Source: an uncultured Clostridium sp.
GTDB lineage: Bacteria > Bacillota > Clostridia > TANB77 > CAG-508
DNA length: 27,763 nucleotides
Assembly: GCA_900552655.1 (NCBI GenBank)
Contig: USAE01000018.1
Span: forward strand, 1 to 27,763
Reading direction: 5' to 3'
This document shows positions 27,458 to 27,763 of the stretch, in pieces. The position numbers and the translations under genes were made by a program. The stretch's first letter is position 1; each line of letters begins with the position of its first letter. Under the pieces are notes generated by a model that searched no databases, had not been told where the DNA came from, and was given only the letters and a program-made list of their open reading frames with translations.

Positions 27458-27763
27458 TTTAAATTTTCCTCCAATCCGTGTTTAAAATAATTAGTATTTA
27501 TATTAGACCAATTAAAATTTAACTGTTTTAAAAGCTGGTTAGTATAAGGACTAGAAACCTTTATATTACTAGCAGTTTGTTTATTAGTTAAAAGTTTTTG
27601 CAAATAAGAAGATAAATTAACTTCTTCTTTCGAAATATATTTTAAATCTTTTAGAGAGCTTTCACTAGTAAATTTTATATTAAAATTTAAATAATTTTTT
27701 TAATCTCTTTACCCTTTTTATAATTTCAAGGATAATTTTTATCTTTTTTATCTCAAAAGGAAT
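27454..27763 (-). pseudogene. Frameshifted or partial gene overlapping the histidine kinase start
   Basis: From the window edge the minus strand reads 27 codons (IPFEIKKIKIILEIIKR, then VKRLKKLFKF) to a TAA at 27682-27680. The +1 frame is open for 81 codons from 27699 to a TGA at 27456-27454, which overlaps the kinase ATG as ATGA. The two frames meet at a run of seven A residues (27701-27695 on the minus strand). Removing one A joins them into one reading frame. The second part (KYISKEEVNLSSYLQKLL, then VSSPYTNQLLKQLNFNW) looks truly coding, lacks an ATG and is not a family I recognise. The cause may be a real mutation, slippage on the A run, or a sequencing or assembly error. The true start is beyond the window. 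Confidence 0.6.

Overview
The window is strongly AT-rich DNA from a Gram-positive-type bacterium. Strong AGGAGG-like ribosome binding sites, heavy use of ATA and AGA codons, M23/SpaA/SdrD-type surface proteins, Tex, an ABC-F protein of the YkpA/YbiT type and a DUF975 membrane protein all point to a low-GC Firmicute, most likely an anaerobic member of the Clostridia (inference). No tRNA, rRNA, CRISPR array, intact transposase or phage gene was seen.

Left part (1-18,082, all + strand): a cell-surface region. It opens inside a giant secreted protein whose start lies before the window; at least 2,086 residues are visible. That protein has three tandem modules of about 430-460 residues, each ending in GLUG-type beta-helix repeats. 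It ends at a perfect hairpin terminator. A small isolated unit follows: a GNAT acetyltransferase, an 88-residue hypothetical protein, and a coiled-coil M23 murein hydrolase. After a second terminator come two further giant surface proteins, 1,654 and 1,303 residues, 24 bases apart. They are built from DUF11-like beta-sandwich repeats, SdrD_B-like domains and one SpaA/Cna_B-like domain. All three giant proteins end in one membrane helix plus a short basic tail, and none has an LPXTG sorting motif.

Middle part (18,083-23,280, + strand): housekeeping genes. A good promoter and a structured leader precede a CorA-type metal transporter, which is followed by an ABC-F ATPase and the RNA-binding protein Tex. 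Tex is bracketed by two inverted copies of a GC-rich, REP-like palindromic element, which stand out sharply from the AT-rich background.

Right part (23,281-27,763, - strand): a signalling cluster read leftwards. It holds a frameshifted or partial gene at the window edge, a large membrane histidine kinase, a receiver/HD-GYP response regulator predicted to degrade cyclic di-GMP, and a DUF975 membrane protein. The edge gene overlaps the kinase start by ATGA and changes frame at an A7 run. A terminator and a separate promoter-like site lie between kinase and regulator, so the two may be transcribed partly independently.

Four starts were moved from the longest possible ORF to an internal ATG because the ribosome binding site sits there: 7441, 7730, 21015 and 25234 (minus). 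The first gene has no real start in the window.
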